Source of the DNA: UBA10649 sp963842725
GTDB taxonomy: Bacteria; Actinomycetota; Actinomycetes; S36-B12
Length of the DNA stretch: 64,000 nt
Direction of reading: 5' to 3'
Assembly: GCA_963842725.1 (NCBI GenBank)
Contig: CAWJHN010000004.1
Location: 558,001 to 622,000, forward strand
A program made the translations under genes and the position numbers. This document shows, piece after piece, positions 17,543 through 25,795 of the stretch. Below the pieces are notes generated by a model. That model saw nothing but the letters and a program-made list of their open reading frames with translations, ran no database searches and was not told where the DNA came from. How positions within the stretch are numbered: position 1 is the first letter of the stretch; each line of letters starts with the position of its first letter.

Positions 17543-18879
17543 GTGACCGCACCGACCGTTCCGCCCGTCTCGCAGGAGCCGGAGCAGGCTCCCGTCGAGC
17601 CGAAGCGGCGTGCGAGGGCCCGAACGGCGGCGATGCGCACCGTCAGGAGACTGCGCGACGGCATCCGGGCGCGACTGTCCGCCGACGGGCCACGGCCCGC
17701 CTGGCTCATGGCGATCGTCGCCGCGGCCTGGGCGGCCGTCATCGGCCTGGGCGTCGCGGCCGTCCCCCTCCTGGTGATCTGGATGGCCACTCCGCAGTCG
17801 GGCCTGACGTGGCTCGAATCCCTGCGTCTCGCGGGGCTGCTGTGGGTGGTCGCGCACGGGGTGCCGGTCACGCTGTCCGGCGTGACGTACTCGCTGCTGC
17901 CGTGGGGTCTGGCCGTTGTCCCGGTCCTGCTGCTCGGGTACTCCGGCGGCTGGGCGGCGCGACGCTCAGAAGTGGCCACCACGCGGGGCCTGCTCGTCCT
18001 GGTGTGCCTGGGAGCCGGCGCGATACGCGGCGCATCGTGGGGACCGTCGCCGCGGTGACCTCGCAGGCGGCCGTCGAGGTCAGCCCGGGGGTCGCCGCGG
18101 GCACTGCGGGTGTCCTCGCCCTGGTGGCGTTCGGCTGGGGTGCGGTCCGCTACGCCCGCGTCGACGTCATCGGACGGGTACCCGCATGGCTCGCAGTGTC
18201 CGTGCGTGCCGGGCTGATCGGTGCCGTCGCGATCCTGGGTCTCGGCGCGCTGGCGGCGACGGCCTCCCTGCTCGTGCACGTGGACGATGCCATCACCATG
18301 GCCCAGTCGCTTCATGCGGGCGTGGGGGGCGGCCTGGGGCTCCTCATCCTCGGGATCGCGTACCTGCCGGTGATGGCGGTGTGGGCCTCGTCGTACGTCA
18401 TCGGCGCCGGCGTCGTGATCGGACCCGCCGTTGCCATCTCACCGTTCATCCCGGTGACCGCGCCGACCCAGCTGCCCCCGTTCCCCCTGCTGGCGGCCCT
18501 TCCGCAGGCGACGACCCCGGTCATGTGGGCCCTCCCGCTGGTCGGCATCGTCGGCGGCGTCCTGGCCGGACTGGCCATCGCGCGCCGGGCCCGCACGGAG
18601 CCGCGACTGACCAGGCTGGCGATGGCGCTGGCCGCCGCCGCCGTGTCCGGCGGGGTGATGCTCGTGCTGGCCTACCTGGCGAGCGGGTCACTGGGCAACC
18701 TGCGCCTGGCGCAGGTCGGCCCCTCGCCCGTCACGGTCGCGGTGCTGACCGCCGTGCTGGTGACGCTGGGCGCCGTGCCCAGTGCCGTGATCGGAGCACC
18801 GCCGGCGAAACCAGCGCTGTCCGTGCTGCCCACCACGAGCGACGACGGCGTGCCGGCCGGCACCTCGGTCGATGGCTGA
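17543..18879 (+). pseudogene. DUF6350 membrane protein, split by a frameshift
   Basis: Two abutting reading frames together give one DUF6350-like polytopic membrane protein of about 440 residues. The first (17543-18058, 171 aa) has a Pro/Arg-rich N-terminus, a helix AWLMAIVAAAWAAVIGLGV and the conserved WVVAHGVPVTLSGVTYSLLPWGL. The second carries about eight further helices from TSQAAVEVSPGVAAG to the stop at 18879. The frame changes by -1 near 18020-18030. The second frame has a GTG at 18055 overlapping the first frame's TGA in the classic GTGA arrangement, so expression as two coupled subunits is possible. Otherwise it is an indel, real or from assembly. The GATTCT box six bases before GTG 17543 is a weak leaderless promoter. 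Confidence 0.6.
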
Positions 18880-18890
18880 GCGTCGAGTCG

Positions 18891-19596
18891 ATGGCTGACG
18901 GCATCGGCGTGCCGCGTCCGGCGGCGGACCCCCGGGCCGCCATGGCGTGGGCCGGTCGGCAGTTCCGGGACAACGCCGTGGCCTACGCGAGCCTGGCCGC
19001 GGTCGTGACCGTCATCCAGTTCCTGCAGCAGGTCAGTGCCCAGCCGCTGCTCATCGTGCTTCAGGACTGCCTCGACACGGCCACTCCGGGTCAGGCCAGC
19101 GCCTGCGAGGCGGCGGTGACGGGGGCGCTGCCCGCGTCGGGCATCACCCTCGCGCTCGTCCTCCGTCGCGGCGGCGGCCACGGCGGGCGTCCAGCGCGCA
19201 GCGCTGGGGAGCACGGGCGGCACGCCGCCGACCTTCGCGCAGATGCGCTCGACCCGGCATCTGGGCCGCTACCTCCTGTACTCCGTGGCGGCTGGACTGC
19301 TCATCGGCGTCGGCCTCGTCCTGTGCCTGCTGCCCGGGCTGATGGCCTACCTGCTCCTCCAGTTCGGCTTCTACTTCGTCCTCGACCGCGGCACGGGCGT
19401 CTTCGCCGCGATCCGGGCCAGTTCCTCGGTCGTGATGGCCAACATCGGCCCGGCGTTCTCGGTCGCCACGGTCAACATCCTCGCGCTGCTGCTCGGTGGC
19501 CTGCTCTACGGCATCCCGACGCTGGTCACGCTGCCGTTCGCCTGCCTGTTCACCGCCCACATGTACCGGCAATTCGCCGGCGAGCCGGTGTGGTGA
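18891..19596 (+). pseudogene. Polytopic membrane protein (YciC-like), frameshifted paralogue of the next gene
   Basis: The first frame (ATG 18891 onward) encodes AMAWAGRQFRDNAVAYASLAAVVTVIQFLQQ, parallel to AISWAFDTFKANAAAFVGLAAVVTVIQLIQQ in the neighbouring gene. The second half appears one frame over: GVQRAALGSTGGTPPTFAQM then helices up to TAHMYRQFAGEPVW at 19596, matching TAHMYRQFNKEPIA in the paralogue. The switch is near 19165, where the paralogue has about seven more residues. A deletion of about 20 bases, or a one-base insertion, would explain it. The start is marked by a repeated 12-mer GTCGATGGCTGA (18868-18879, 18887-18898). Function unknown. Confidence 0.6.
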
Positions 19597-19669
19597 CGCA
19601 CTTCCCCTCACCTTCGGCCCGCCAACCGGTCAGACTGTCCCTGACGACCCACGACGAGAGGACAAACCC

Positions 19670-20410
19670 GTGTCCGAGCAGAACCCCCCTGGCGCCATGC
19701 CGCCGCCGCCCCCGCCGCCGGGCGATGGATCTCGTCCCGACGTGGGCAGTGCGATCTCATGGGCCTTCGACACCTTCAAGGCCAACGCCGCAGCGTTCGT
19801 AGGGCTGGCCGCCGTCGTCACGGTGATCCAGCTGATCCAGCAGCTCAGCTCGTCGTCGATCTCGAACATGTTCCTCAACTGCGACGACGTCACCACGCTG
19901 GATCAGGTCAACTCGTGCACCGCGACCCTCGGCGTCGGGCTTGTCATCACGATCTTCCTGTCGGTCGTGTTCGGCCTGATCTCGTTCATCGCCCAGATCG
20001 GCGTCCAGCGTGCCGCGATCCGCAGCACGCAGGGTGTCACGCCGTCGTTCGCGCAGATGCTGACCGGCGAGAACCTGGTCAAGTACATCCTGTTCGTGAT
20101 CGCCTTCGCCGTCCTGTTCTTCATCGGCCTCGCGCTGTGCATCCTGCCCGGCATCGCGGTGCTGTTCCTCCTGCAGCTCGGCCCGTACTACGTCCTCGAC
20201 AAGGGGTACGGCGTGGTCGACGCGATGAAGGCGAGCTTCAACGCGGTCACGAAGAACTTCGGGCCGGCGCTGATCATGACGATCGTCAACGCCCTCGTGT
20301 CCATCCTGGGCGGCATCTCGTTCGGCCTCCTGACGCTCCTGACCCTGCCGTTCGCCTCGCTGTTCACGGCTCACATGTACCGCCAGTTCAACAAGGAGCC
20401 GATCGCCTGA
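19670..20410 (+). CDS. Polytopic membrane protein with Pro-rich N-terminus (YciC-like), intact paralogue
   Basis: This 246-residue protein has a short Pro/Gly-rich cytoplasmic head (GAMPPPPPPPGDGSRPDVG) and about six helices, with the recurring pattern ILPGIAVLFLLQLGPYYVLDKG. GTG 19670 has a GAGAGGA ribosome site. It is the intact version of the frameshifted gene just upstream, so the pair arose by tandem duplication and then diverged (about half identical by eye). Function is unknown; such proteins often sit with glycerophosphodiester-type or YciC membrane proteins. Sits 41 bases before purN. Confidence 0.7.
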   Translation: MSEQNPPGAMPPPPPPPGDGSRPDVGSAISWAFDTFKANAAAFVGLAAVVTVIQLIQQLSSSSISNMFLNCDDVTTLDQVNSCTATLGVGLVITIFLSVVFGLISFIAQIGVQRAAIRSTQGVTPSFAQMLTGENLVKYILFVIAFAVLFFIGLALCILPGIAVLFLLQLGPYYVLDKGYGVVDAMKASFNAVTKNFGPALIMTIVNALVSILGGISFGLLTLLTLPFASLFTAHMYRQFNKEPIA

Positions 20411-20439
20411 CGCGTGCGGGGCGGTCCGCCACAGGTCGA

Positions 20440-20445
20440 TAGGGT
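20440..20445 (+). promoter_or_regulatory. Leaderless promoter -10 box (TAGGGT) of purN
   Basis: TAGGGT, six bases, then GTG 20452; no ribosome site in between. Confidence 0.55.
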
Positions 20446-20451
20446 TCGACC

Positions 20452-21042
20452 GTGACCGCCCGCGTCGTCGTGCTCGCCTCGGGCTCCGGCACGCTCCTGC
20501 AGTCCCTGATCGATGCGGTCGCGGCGGGGGACCTTCCCGTCGACCTGGTCGCGGTGGGAAGCGACGTCCCGGACTGTGCGGCTCTGGATCGTGCCAGGGC
20601 CGCGAGCATCTCGACGTTCGACCTGCGCCCGGCCGACTTCGCCGAGCGGGCCGCGTGGGACGAGGCGCTGGCGTCCGAGGTCGCCGGCTTCCGGCCGGAC
20701 TGGGTCGTCAGTGCCGGGTTCATGCGCATACTCGGGCCCGCGTTCGTCGACGTGTTCGCGGGCCGAATCATCAACACGCATCCGGCGCTGCTGCCCTCGT
20801 TTCCCGGCGCGCACGCCGTGCGGGATGCCCTGGCGCACGGGGTGAAGGTCACCGGCTGCACCGTCCACCTCGTCGATCACGGCGTCGACACCGGGCCGAT
20901 CCTCGCCCAGGCGCCCGTCACGATCGAACCGGACGACGACGAGGCCTCGCTCCACGAGCGCATCAAGACCCAAGAGCGGCACCTGCTCGTGCAGACCCTG
21001 TTCGAGCTCACCCAGCAACGATCGATCGGAGAGAGCCCGTGA
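20452..21042 (+). CDS. purN: Phosphoribosylglycinamide formyltransferase
   Basis: This enzyme transfers a formyl group from 10-formyl-tetrahydrofolate to GAR in purine synthesis. At 196 residues it is standard size. The N-terminal loop ASGSGTLLQSLID binds the phosphate, INTHPALLPSFPG contains the catalytic Asn and His, and VDTGPIL holds the catalytic Asp. Its TGA overlaps the purH GTG (GTGA), so the two purine genes are translationally coupled. The folate cofactor it consumes depends on FolD, encoded about 10 kb downstream. Confidence 0.96.
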   Translation: MTARVVVLASGSGTLLQSLIDAVAAGDLPVDLVAVGSDVPDCAALDRARAASISTFDLRPADFAERAAWDEALASEVAGFRPDWVVSAGFMRILGPAFVDVFAGRIINTHPALLPSFPGAHAVRDALAHGVKVTGCTVHLVDHGVDTGPILAQAPVTIEPDDDEASLHERIKTQERHLLVQTLFELTQQRSIGESP

Positions 21043-22607
21043 CCGACGACAGCAGGCGTCCCGTGCGCCGAGCCCTTGTCTCCGTCTACGACAAGACGGG
21101 GCTCGAGGAGCTGGCCCGGGGGCTGGCCCTCGCCGGGATCGAGATCGTCTCGACCGGCTCGACGGCGAAGACTGTCGCCGCCGCCGGCGTGGCGGTCACC
21201 GCCGTCGGTGACGTGACGGGGTTCCCCGAGACCCTCGACGGCCGGGTGAAGACCCTCCACCCCCACATTCACGGCGGGCTGCTGGCCGACCTCCGCAAGG
21301 AGTCGCACCGCGAGCAGCTCGAGGACCTGGGCATCCTGGCCTTCGAGCTCGTCATCGTGAACCTCTACCCCTTCCAGGACACGGTCGCCTCCGGGGCGAG
21401 CGTCGACGATTGCGTCGAGCAGATCGACATCGGGGGACCGGCCATGGTGCGTGCGTCGGCCAAGAACTACGCCAACGTCGCCATCGTGACGTCGCCATCG
21501 CTGTACGGCGACGTGCTCGACGCGGTCGCCCGCGGCGGATTCACCCTCGAGCAGCGGGCGGCCCTGGCCGTGGAGGCCTTCGCGCACACGGCCACGTACG
21601 ACATCGCCGTTGCCTCCTGGCTGGGCAGCGTGGTGGCCCCGGATCCGGACGGTGGCGGTTTCCCGAAGTGGCTGGGCGGCGCCTGGCGTCGCGGTGACGT
21701 GCTGCGGTACGGCGAGAACCCGCATCAGCGGGCCGCCGTCTACCTGTCGGCGCATCATGAGCCGGCGCTCGCGGGGGCGACCCAGCTTCAGGGCAAGCAG
21801 ATGTCGTACAACAACTACGTCGACGCCGACGCCGCGCGCCGTGCCGCGTACGACCACATCGAGCCGGCAGTCGCGATCATCAAGCACGCCAACCCCTGCG
21901 GCATCGCCATCGGCATCGACATCTCCGAGGCCTACCGACGCGCCTTCGCCACCGACCCGGTCTCGGCGTTCGGCGGCGTGGTCGCGGCCAACAGGACCGT
22001 CACGGCCGAGCTGGCCGTGGCGATGGCGGACGTCTTCACCGAGGTCATCGTCGCTCCCGACTACGAGGACGACGCACTCGAGGCGCTGGCGGCGAAGAAG
22101 AACCTGCGCGTCCTCAAGGTGGGCGGGCCGCATATGGGCTCCCACATCGAGTCCCGGTCGATCTCGGGGGGTCTGCTCCTGCAGGTCGCTGACGGCATCC
22201 AGGCCGAGGGTGACAGCACCGACGCGTGGCGGCTGGTCAGCGGCGAGGCGGCGTCCCGCGAGACCCTTCGCGACCTCGAGTTCGCATGGCGGTCGGTGCG
22301 CTCCGTCAAGTCGAACGCCATCCTGCTGGCATCCGCTGGCGCGGCGGTGGGCGTCGGCATGGGCCAGGTCAACCGCGTCGACTCGGCCCGTCTCGCGATC
22401 GACCGCGCGGGTGACCGTGCGGCGGGCTCGGTGGCCGCGAGCGACGCGTTCTTCCCGTTCGCCGACGGCCTGCAGGTGCTGATCGACGGGGGGGTGACCG
22501 CGGTCGTGCAGCCGGGTGGTTCCGTCCGTGACGAGGAGGTCATCGAGGCCGCGAGGGCTGCCGGCGTGACGATGTACTTCACGGGCACGCGCCACTTCTT
22601 CCACTGA
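21039..22607 (+). CDS. purH: Bifunctional AICAR formyltransferase / IMP cyclohydrolase
   Basis: This enzyme performs the last two steps to IMP. At 522 residues both domains are complete. The N-terminal cyclohydrolase (methylglyoxal-synthase fold) has SVYDKTGLEELARGL and DGRVKTLHPHIHGG; the C-terminal transformylase has RYGENPHQRAA, the catalytic IKHANPCG, and SDAFFPFADG. The start is GTG 21039, four bases inside purN. Its stop overlaps the ATG of the DMT transporter gene, so the transporter pair is appended to the purine operon. Confidence 0.96.
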   Translation: MTDDSRRPVRRALVSVYDKTGLEELARGLALAGIEIVSTGSTAKTVAAAGVAVTAVGDVTGFPETLDGRVKTLHPHIHGGLLADLRKESHREQLEDLGILAFELVIVNLYPFQDTVASGASVDDCVEQIDIGGPAMVRASAKNYANVAIVTSPSLYGDVLDAVARGGFTLEQRAALAVEAFAHTATYDIAVASWLGSVVAPDPDGGGFPKWLGGAWRRGDVLRYGENPHQRAAVYLSAHHEPALAGATQLQGKQMSYNNYVDADAARRAAYDHIEPAVAIIKHANPCGIAIGIDISEAYRRAFATDPVSAFGGVVAANRTVTAELAVAMADVFTEVIVAPDYEDDALEALAAKKNLRVLKVGGPHMGSHIESRSISGGLLLQVADGIQAEGDSTDAWRLVSGEAASRETLRDLEFAWRSVRSVKSNAILLASAGAAVGVGMGQVNRVDSARLAIDRAGDRAAGSVAASDAFFPFADGLQVLIDGGVTAVVQPGGSVRDEEVIEAARAAGVTMYFTGTRHFFH

Positions 22608-23548
22608 TGGCGGTCCGGCCGCTGGGCCTCGGCTCGTTCGCGGTCATCGTCGTGTTCAGCGGATTCATGAACGCCCTCCAGGCGCGGGCGAACGGCGAGC
22701 TCACGCTGCACATCGGCAACGGCGTCCAGGCGGCATTCGTCTCGTTCGCATCCGGGCTGGTCATGCTCTCGATCGCCGTCATCGCGGCGCCGTCCGTGCG
22801 GTCCGGCGTCCAGCGCATTCCGGCCGCCGTGCGCGGCGGCGACCTGGCCTGGTGGGCGCTGCCCGCGGGGCTGCTGGGCGGTGCCTTCATCGCCTGCCAG
22901 AGCTACTCGACGGCGCTGGTGGGCGTTGCGCTGTTCTCCGTCGGGATGGTGGCCGGGCAGACAGCCAACTCGCTGGTCGTGGACCGGGTCGGTCTCAGCC
23001 CGATCGGCGCAACCTCCATCTCCCCGCGGCGGCTGGTGGCCGCGGTGCTGGCGACCGGCGCCGTGGTGCTGGCCGTGTCCAGTCGCACGTCGGGCGCGGA
23101 GCTGTCGACGACGGCCATGCTGGCCGCCTTCGGCGGCGGGTGCCTGGTCGCGCTCCAGCAGGCCCTGAACGGCCGGGTCAACGTCGCCTCGCGGCAGCCG
23201 GTGGCGACCACCTGGCTCAACTTCGTGTTCGGGACAGCGGGACTCGCGGTCGGGGTGCTGATCGGCCTGGCGTTCTTCGACGCCCGACTGCAGGCGCCCA
23301 CGAGCGGACCCTGGTGGATGTACCTGGGCGGGCTCTTCGGGCTCGTCTTCATCATCACCGCGGCGTGGGCGGTACCGCGCTATGGGGTGCTCGTCTTCGC
23401 CCTCGTCACCATCGCCGGCCAGCTCAGCGCCGCGCTGTTCCTGGACATCATCGCGCCGGTCGGCGGGAACCGGGTGCAGTGGACCCTGGTCGCAGGGGTC
23501 ATCCTGACGTTCGTCGCCGTGGGCATCGGGGCGGTGCGCCGACGATGA
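22607..23548 (+). CDS. DMT-family (DUF606/YdcZ-type) transporter, first of a pair
   Basis: This 313-residue protein has ten helices in two DUF606-like halves, each opening with a motif around NALQARANGELT or QQALNGRVNVAS and closing with AWAVPRYGVLVFALVTIAGQL. Its ATG shares a base with the purH stop, and its own TGA overlaps the next ATG (ATGA). The paralogous neighbour is about one third similar by eye, so the two may form a heterodimeric carrier. Substrate unknown; linkage to purH is the only hint. Confidence 0.8.
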   Translation: MAVRPLGLGSFAVIVVFSGFMNALQARANGELTLHIGNGVQAAFVSFASGLVMLSIAVIAAPSVRSGVQRIPAAVRGGDLAWWALPAGLLGGAFIACQSYSTALVGVALFSVGMVAGQTANSLVVDRVGLSPIGATSISPRRLVAAVLATGAVVLAVSSRTSGAELSTTAMLAAFGGGCLVALQQALNGRVNVASRQPVATTWLNFVFGTAGLAVGVLIGLAFFDARLQAPTSGPWWMYLGGLFGLVFIITAAWAVPRYGVLVFALVTIAGQLSAALFLDIIAPVGGNRVQWTLVAGVILTFVAVGIGAVRRR

Positions 23549-24498
23549 GCCCTGCCGTCATCGGCCGCCGGCGGCTGCTGGCGCTCGCCGTCACCGTGGT
23601 GAGCGGCTCGCTGATCGCCGTCCAGTCGCGGGTGAACGGCGAGCTCGCGCACGACACGGGAACCAGCATGTTCCCCGCGTGGTTCACGATGACCAGCGGA
23701 CTGGCCCTGCTCCTGGTGCTGCTGCTCGTGCACCGACCCTCACGCGCCGGCCTGGCCCTGGTCCGCACGTCCGTGCGGGCGCGGCACCTGCCCCTCTACA
23801 CGCTGACCGGCGGCGTCTTCGGCGCCTTCTTCCTCATCACGCAGAGCATCGCCGTGCCGCTGGTCGGGGTCGCGGTCTTCTCGGTCGGGATCGTCGCCGG
23901 GCAGACGACCGGATCCCTGGCCGTGGACCGGATGGGCATCAGCGCGTCCGGCAAGCGGGCGATCACCTGGCAGCGGGTGCTGGCCTCGGTCCTCGCGGTC
24001 GTTGCCGTGGCGGTAGGGATCTCCGATCGCCTGGGCTCGGCCACCGGTGCGCTGGGCTACGCGTTCCTCGCGTTCGCCGCCGGGGTGCTCATCGCGCCGC
24101 AGCAGGCGGTGAACGGGCGGATCGCCGTCCTTGCCCGTAGCCCGTTCAGCGCCGCCTTCGTCAACTTCGTCGGCGGATGCGCCGTGATGACGGCGTCGAT
24201 CGCCGTGGCGGTGTTCGCCCTGCAGGTGACGATCGTCGAGCCGCTCGGTGCGCCGGCGTGGGCCTACCTGGGCGGGGTCCTCGGCGTGACGGTGATCGTC
24301 GCGTCCGCGTGGACCGTCCCGAAGCTCGGCGTCCTGGTGTTCTCACTCGCCTCGGTGTTCGGCCAGCTGACCGGTGCCTTCCTGCTCGACCTGCTGGCAC
24401 CCACGCCCGGGACGACGGTCGGCTGGCACCTGGTCGCTGGAGTCGTCTTGACCTTCGTGGCGATCCTCATCGCGGCGTCGCCCCGCCGCAACGGCTGA
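23545..24498 (+). CDS. DMT-family (DUF606/YdcZ-type) transporter, second of a pair
   Basis: This 317-residue paralogue of the preceding transporter has the same two-half architecture: AVQSRVNGELAHDTG, FSVGIVAGQTTGSLAVDR, APQQAVNGRIAV, and SAWTVPKLGVLVFSLASVFGQLTGAF. The four-base overlap with the previous gene indicates coupled, stoichiometric translation. It ends 29 bases from the convergent E2 gene, marking the left edge of the accessory catabolic region. Confidence 0.8.
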   Translation: MSPAVIGRRRLLALAVTVVSGSLIAVQSRVNGELAHDTGTSMFPAWFTMTSGLALLLVLLLVHRPSRAGLALVRTSVRARHLPLYTLTGGVFGAFFLITQSIAVPLVGVAVFSVGIVAGQTTGSLAVDRMGISASGKRAITWQRVLASVLAVVAVAVGISDRLGSATGALGYAFLAFAAGVLIAPQQAVNGRIAVLARSPFSAAFVNFVGGCAVMTASIAVAVFALQVTIVEPLGAPAWAYLGGVLGVTVIVASAWTVPKLGVLVFSLASVFGQLTGAFLLDLLAPTPGTTVGWHLVAGVVLTFVAILIAASPRRNG

Positions 24499-24527
24499 GG
24501 CCGCGGCACCCTCCCCGGTCCGGGCGG

Positions 24528-25793
24528 TCAGGCGAGGATTCGGGCCGGCTGCTCCAGCAGACCGATGAACTCCCGCATCCACTGCGCGGCCGTCGCGCCG
24601 TCGATGGGTCGATGATCGACCGACAGGGTGACCCGCATGACCGTCCCGACGGCGATGGCACCGTCGACGACGACCGGCTCCTGGGCCGCCGCCCCGACGG
24701 CCAGGATCGAGGAGTGCGGGGGATTGATGATCGCGGCGAAGTCCTCGGTGCCGAACATGCCGAGGTTGGTCACGCTCGTGCTGCCGCCCTCGAGCTCATG
24801 CTGGCGAAGAGAACCGCTCCGCGCCCTGGCGGCGAAGTCCTTGGTGGCCAGCGCCACCTGCGTGATGGACAGCGACTCGACCCCCCTGAGCACGGGCGTC
24901 ACCAGGCCCTGCTCGGTGGCGATCGCCACCGCGATGTCGACGGTGTCGAACATGCGCACGGCGTCGTCGGTCCAGATCACGTTGACGGCTGGGACCCGCA
25001 TGTGGGCGCGGGCCGCGGCCTTGATGACGAGGTCGTTGACGGACACCCGAACGTCGTCGCCCGAGTTGAGCTCGGCTCGCAGCGCCATGAGCCGGTCGAC
25101 CTGCGCCGAGCCACGCAGGTAGAAGTGCGGAGCCTCCTGCGTGCTCTGGGTCAGCCGGGCAGCGATGGCCCGCCGCAGCCGCGTGTGGGGTACGTCGACG
25201 AAGCCGGCCGATGCCGGCGCTCGTCCCGCGGGCGGCGTCGGGGCGGCGACGGGCGCCGGTGCGGCGTCGAGGCCCGCGGCTGCCGGCGCCCGCTCCACGT
25301 CGCGTCTGCGGATGCGTCCGCCCGGGCCCGTGCCCTCGAGGCTGGCCAGGTCCAGGCCGCGCTCCTTGGCCAGGCGCCGGGCCAGCGGACTGGCGAAGAT
25401 GCGCGCGGGCGGAGTCGGCGCGGCGGCGGTCGTCGGCGCGGGGGCGTCGGCTGCCTCCGTCGGCTCGATCTGCGCGCCCGCGGCGGACGCCTCCGATGCC
25501 GGCGTCGATCCCGCCAGCTCGGCGAGCGCGGCGTCGACGTCATCGACGACCTCGCCCGTTGCCGCGAGGAGCGCGATCGGGTCGCCGATGGCGACCTCCG
25601 TGCCCTCCGCGACCAGGGTCCTCAGGATCACGCCGTCGGTCTCGGCCTCGACGTCGACGATCGCCTTGTCGGTCTCGATGATCGCGATGACGGTTGCGGC
25701 CACGTACGACTCGCCGGTCGGCTGAGGCCATTGCGACAGCACGGCATGCGTTGCGCCGGCGGCGATCTCGGGCATCCGCAGCAGTTCGGGCAT
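24528..25793 (-). CDS. 2-oxoacid dehydrogenase E2 (dihydrolipoamide acyltransferase)
   Basis: This 421-residue acyltransferase has three domains. The N-terminal lipoyl domain carries the modified Lys43 in IIETDKAIVDVEAETDG. A peripheral-subunit-binding domain contains FASPLARRLAKERGLDLASLEGTGPGGRI. After an Ala/Pro linker, the C-terminal catalytic domain ends with the active-site SVDHRPIDGATAAQW. It would transfer the acyl group made by E1 to CoA. ATG 25793 is 2 bases after the E1 beta stop. No E3 (lipoamide dehydrogenase) is in the window, so the housekeeping E3 must be shared. The acyl chain cannot be deduced; acetoin-, pyruvate- or branched-chain-type are all possible. Confidence 0.88.
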   Translation of the reverse strand: MPELLRMPEIAAGATHAVLSQWPQPTGESYVAATVIAIIETDKAIVDVEAETDGVILRTLVAEGTEVAIGDPIALLAATGEVVDDVDAALAELAGSTPASEASAAGAQIEPTEAADAPAPTTAAAPTPPARIFASPLARRLAKERGLDLASLEGTGPGGRIRRRDVERAPAAAGLDAAPAPVAAPTPPAGRAPASAGFVDVPHTRLRRAIAARLTQSTQEAPHFYLRGSAQVDRLMALRAELNSGDDVRVSVNDLVIKAAARAHMRVPAVNVIWTDDAVRMFDTVDIAVAIATEQGLVTPVLRGVESLSITQVALATKDFAARARSGSLRQHELEGGSTSVTNLGMFGTEDFAAIINPPHSSILAVGAAAQEPVVVDGAIAVGTVMRVTLSVDHRPIDGATAAQWMREFIGLLEQPARILA

Positions 25794-25795
25794 CG

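Noticed and set aside
16564..18315. 580-codon N-terminal extension of the EamA transporter frame on the minus strand
   Set aside because: It runs antisense to the TauE/SafE and DUF6350 genes, is Asp/Arg/Gly-rich low-complexity without domains, and the transporter has its own ATG at 16563.
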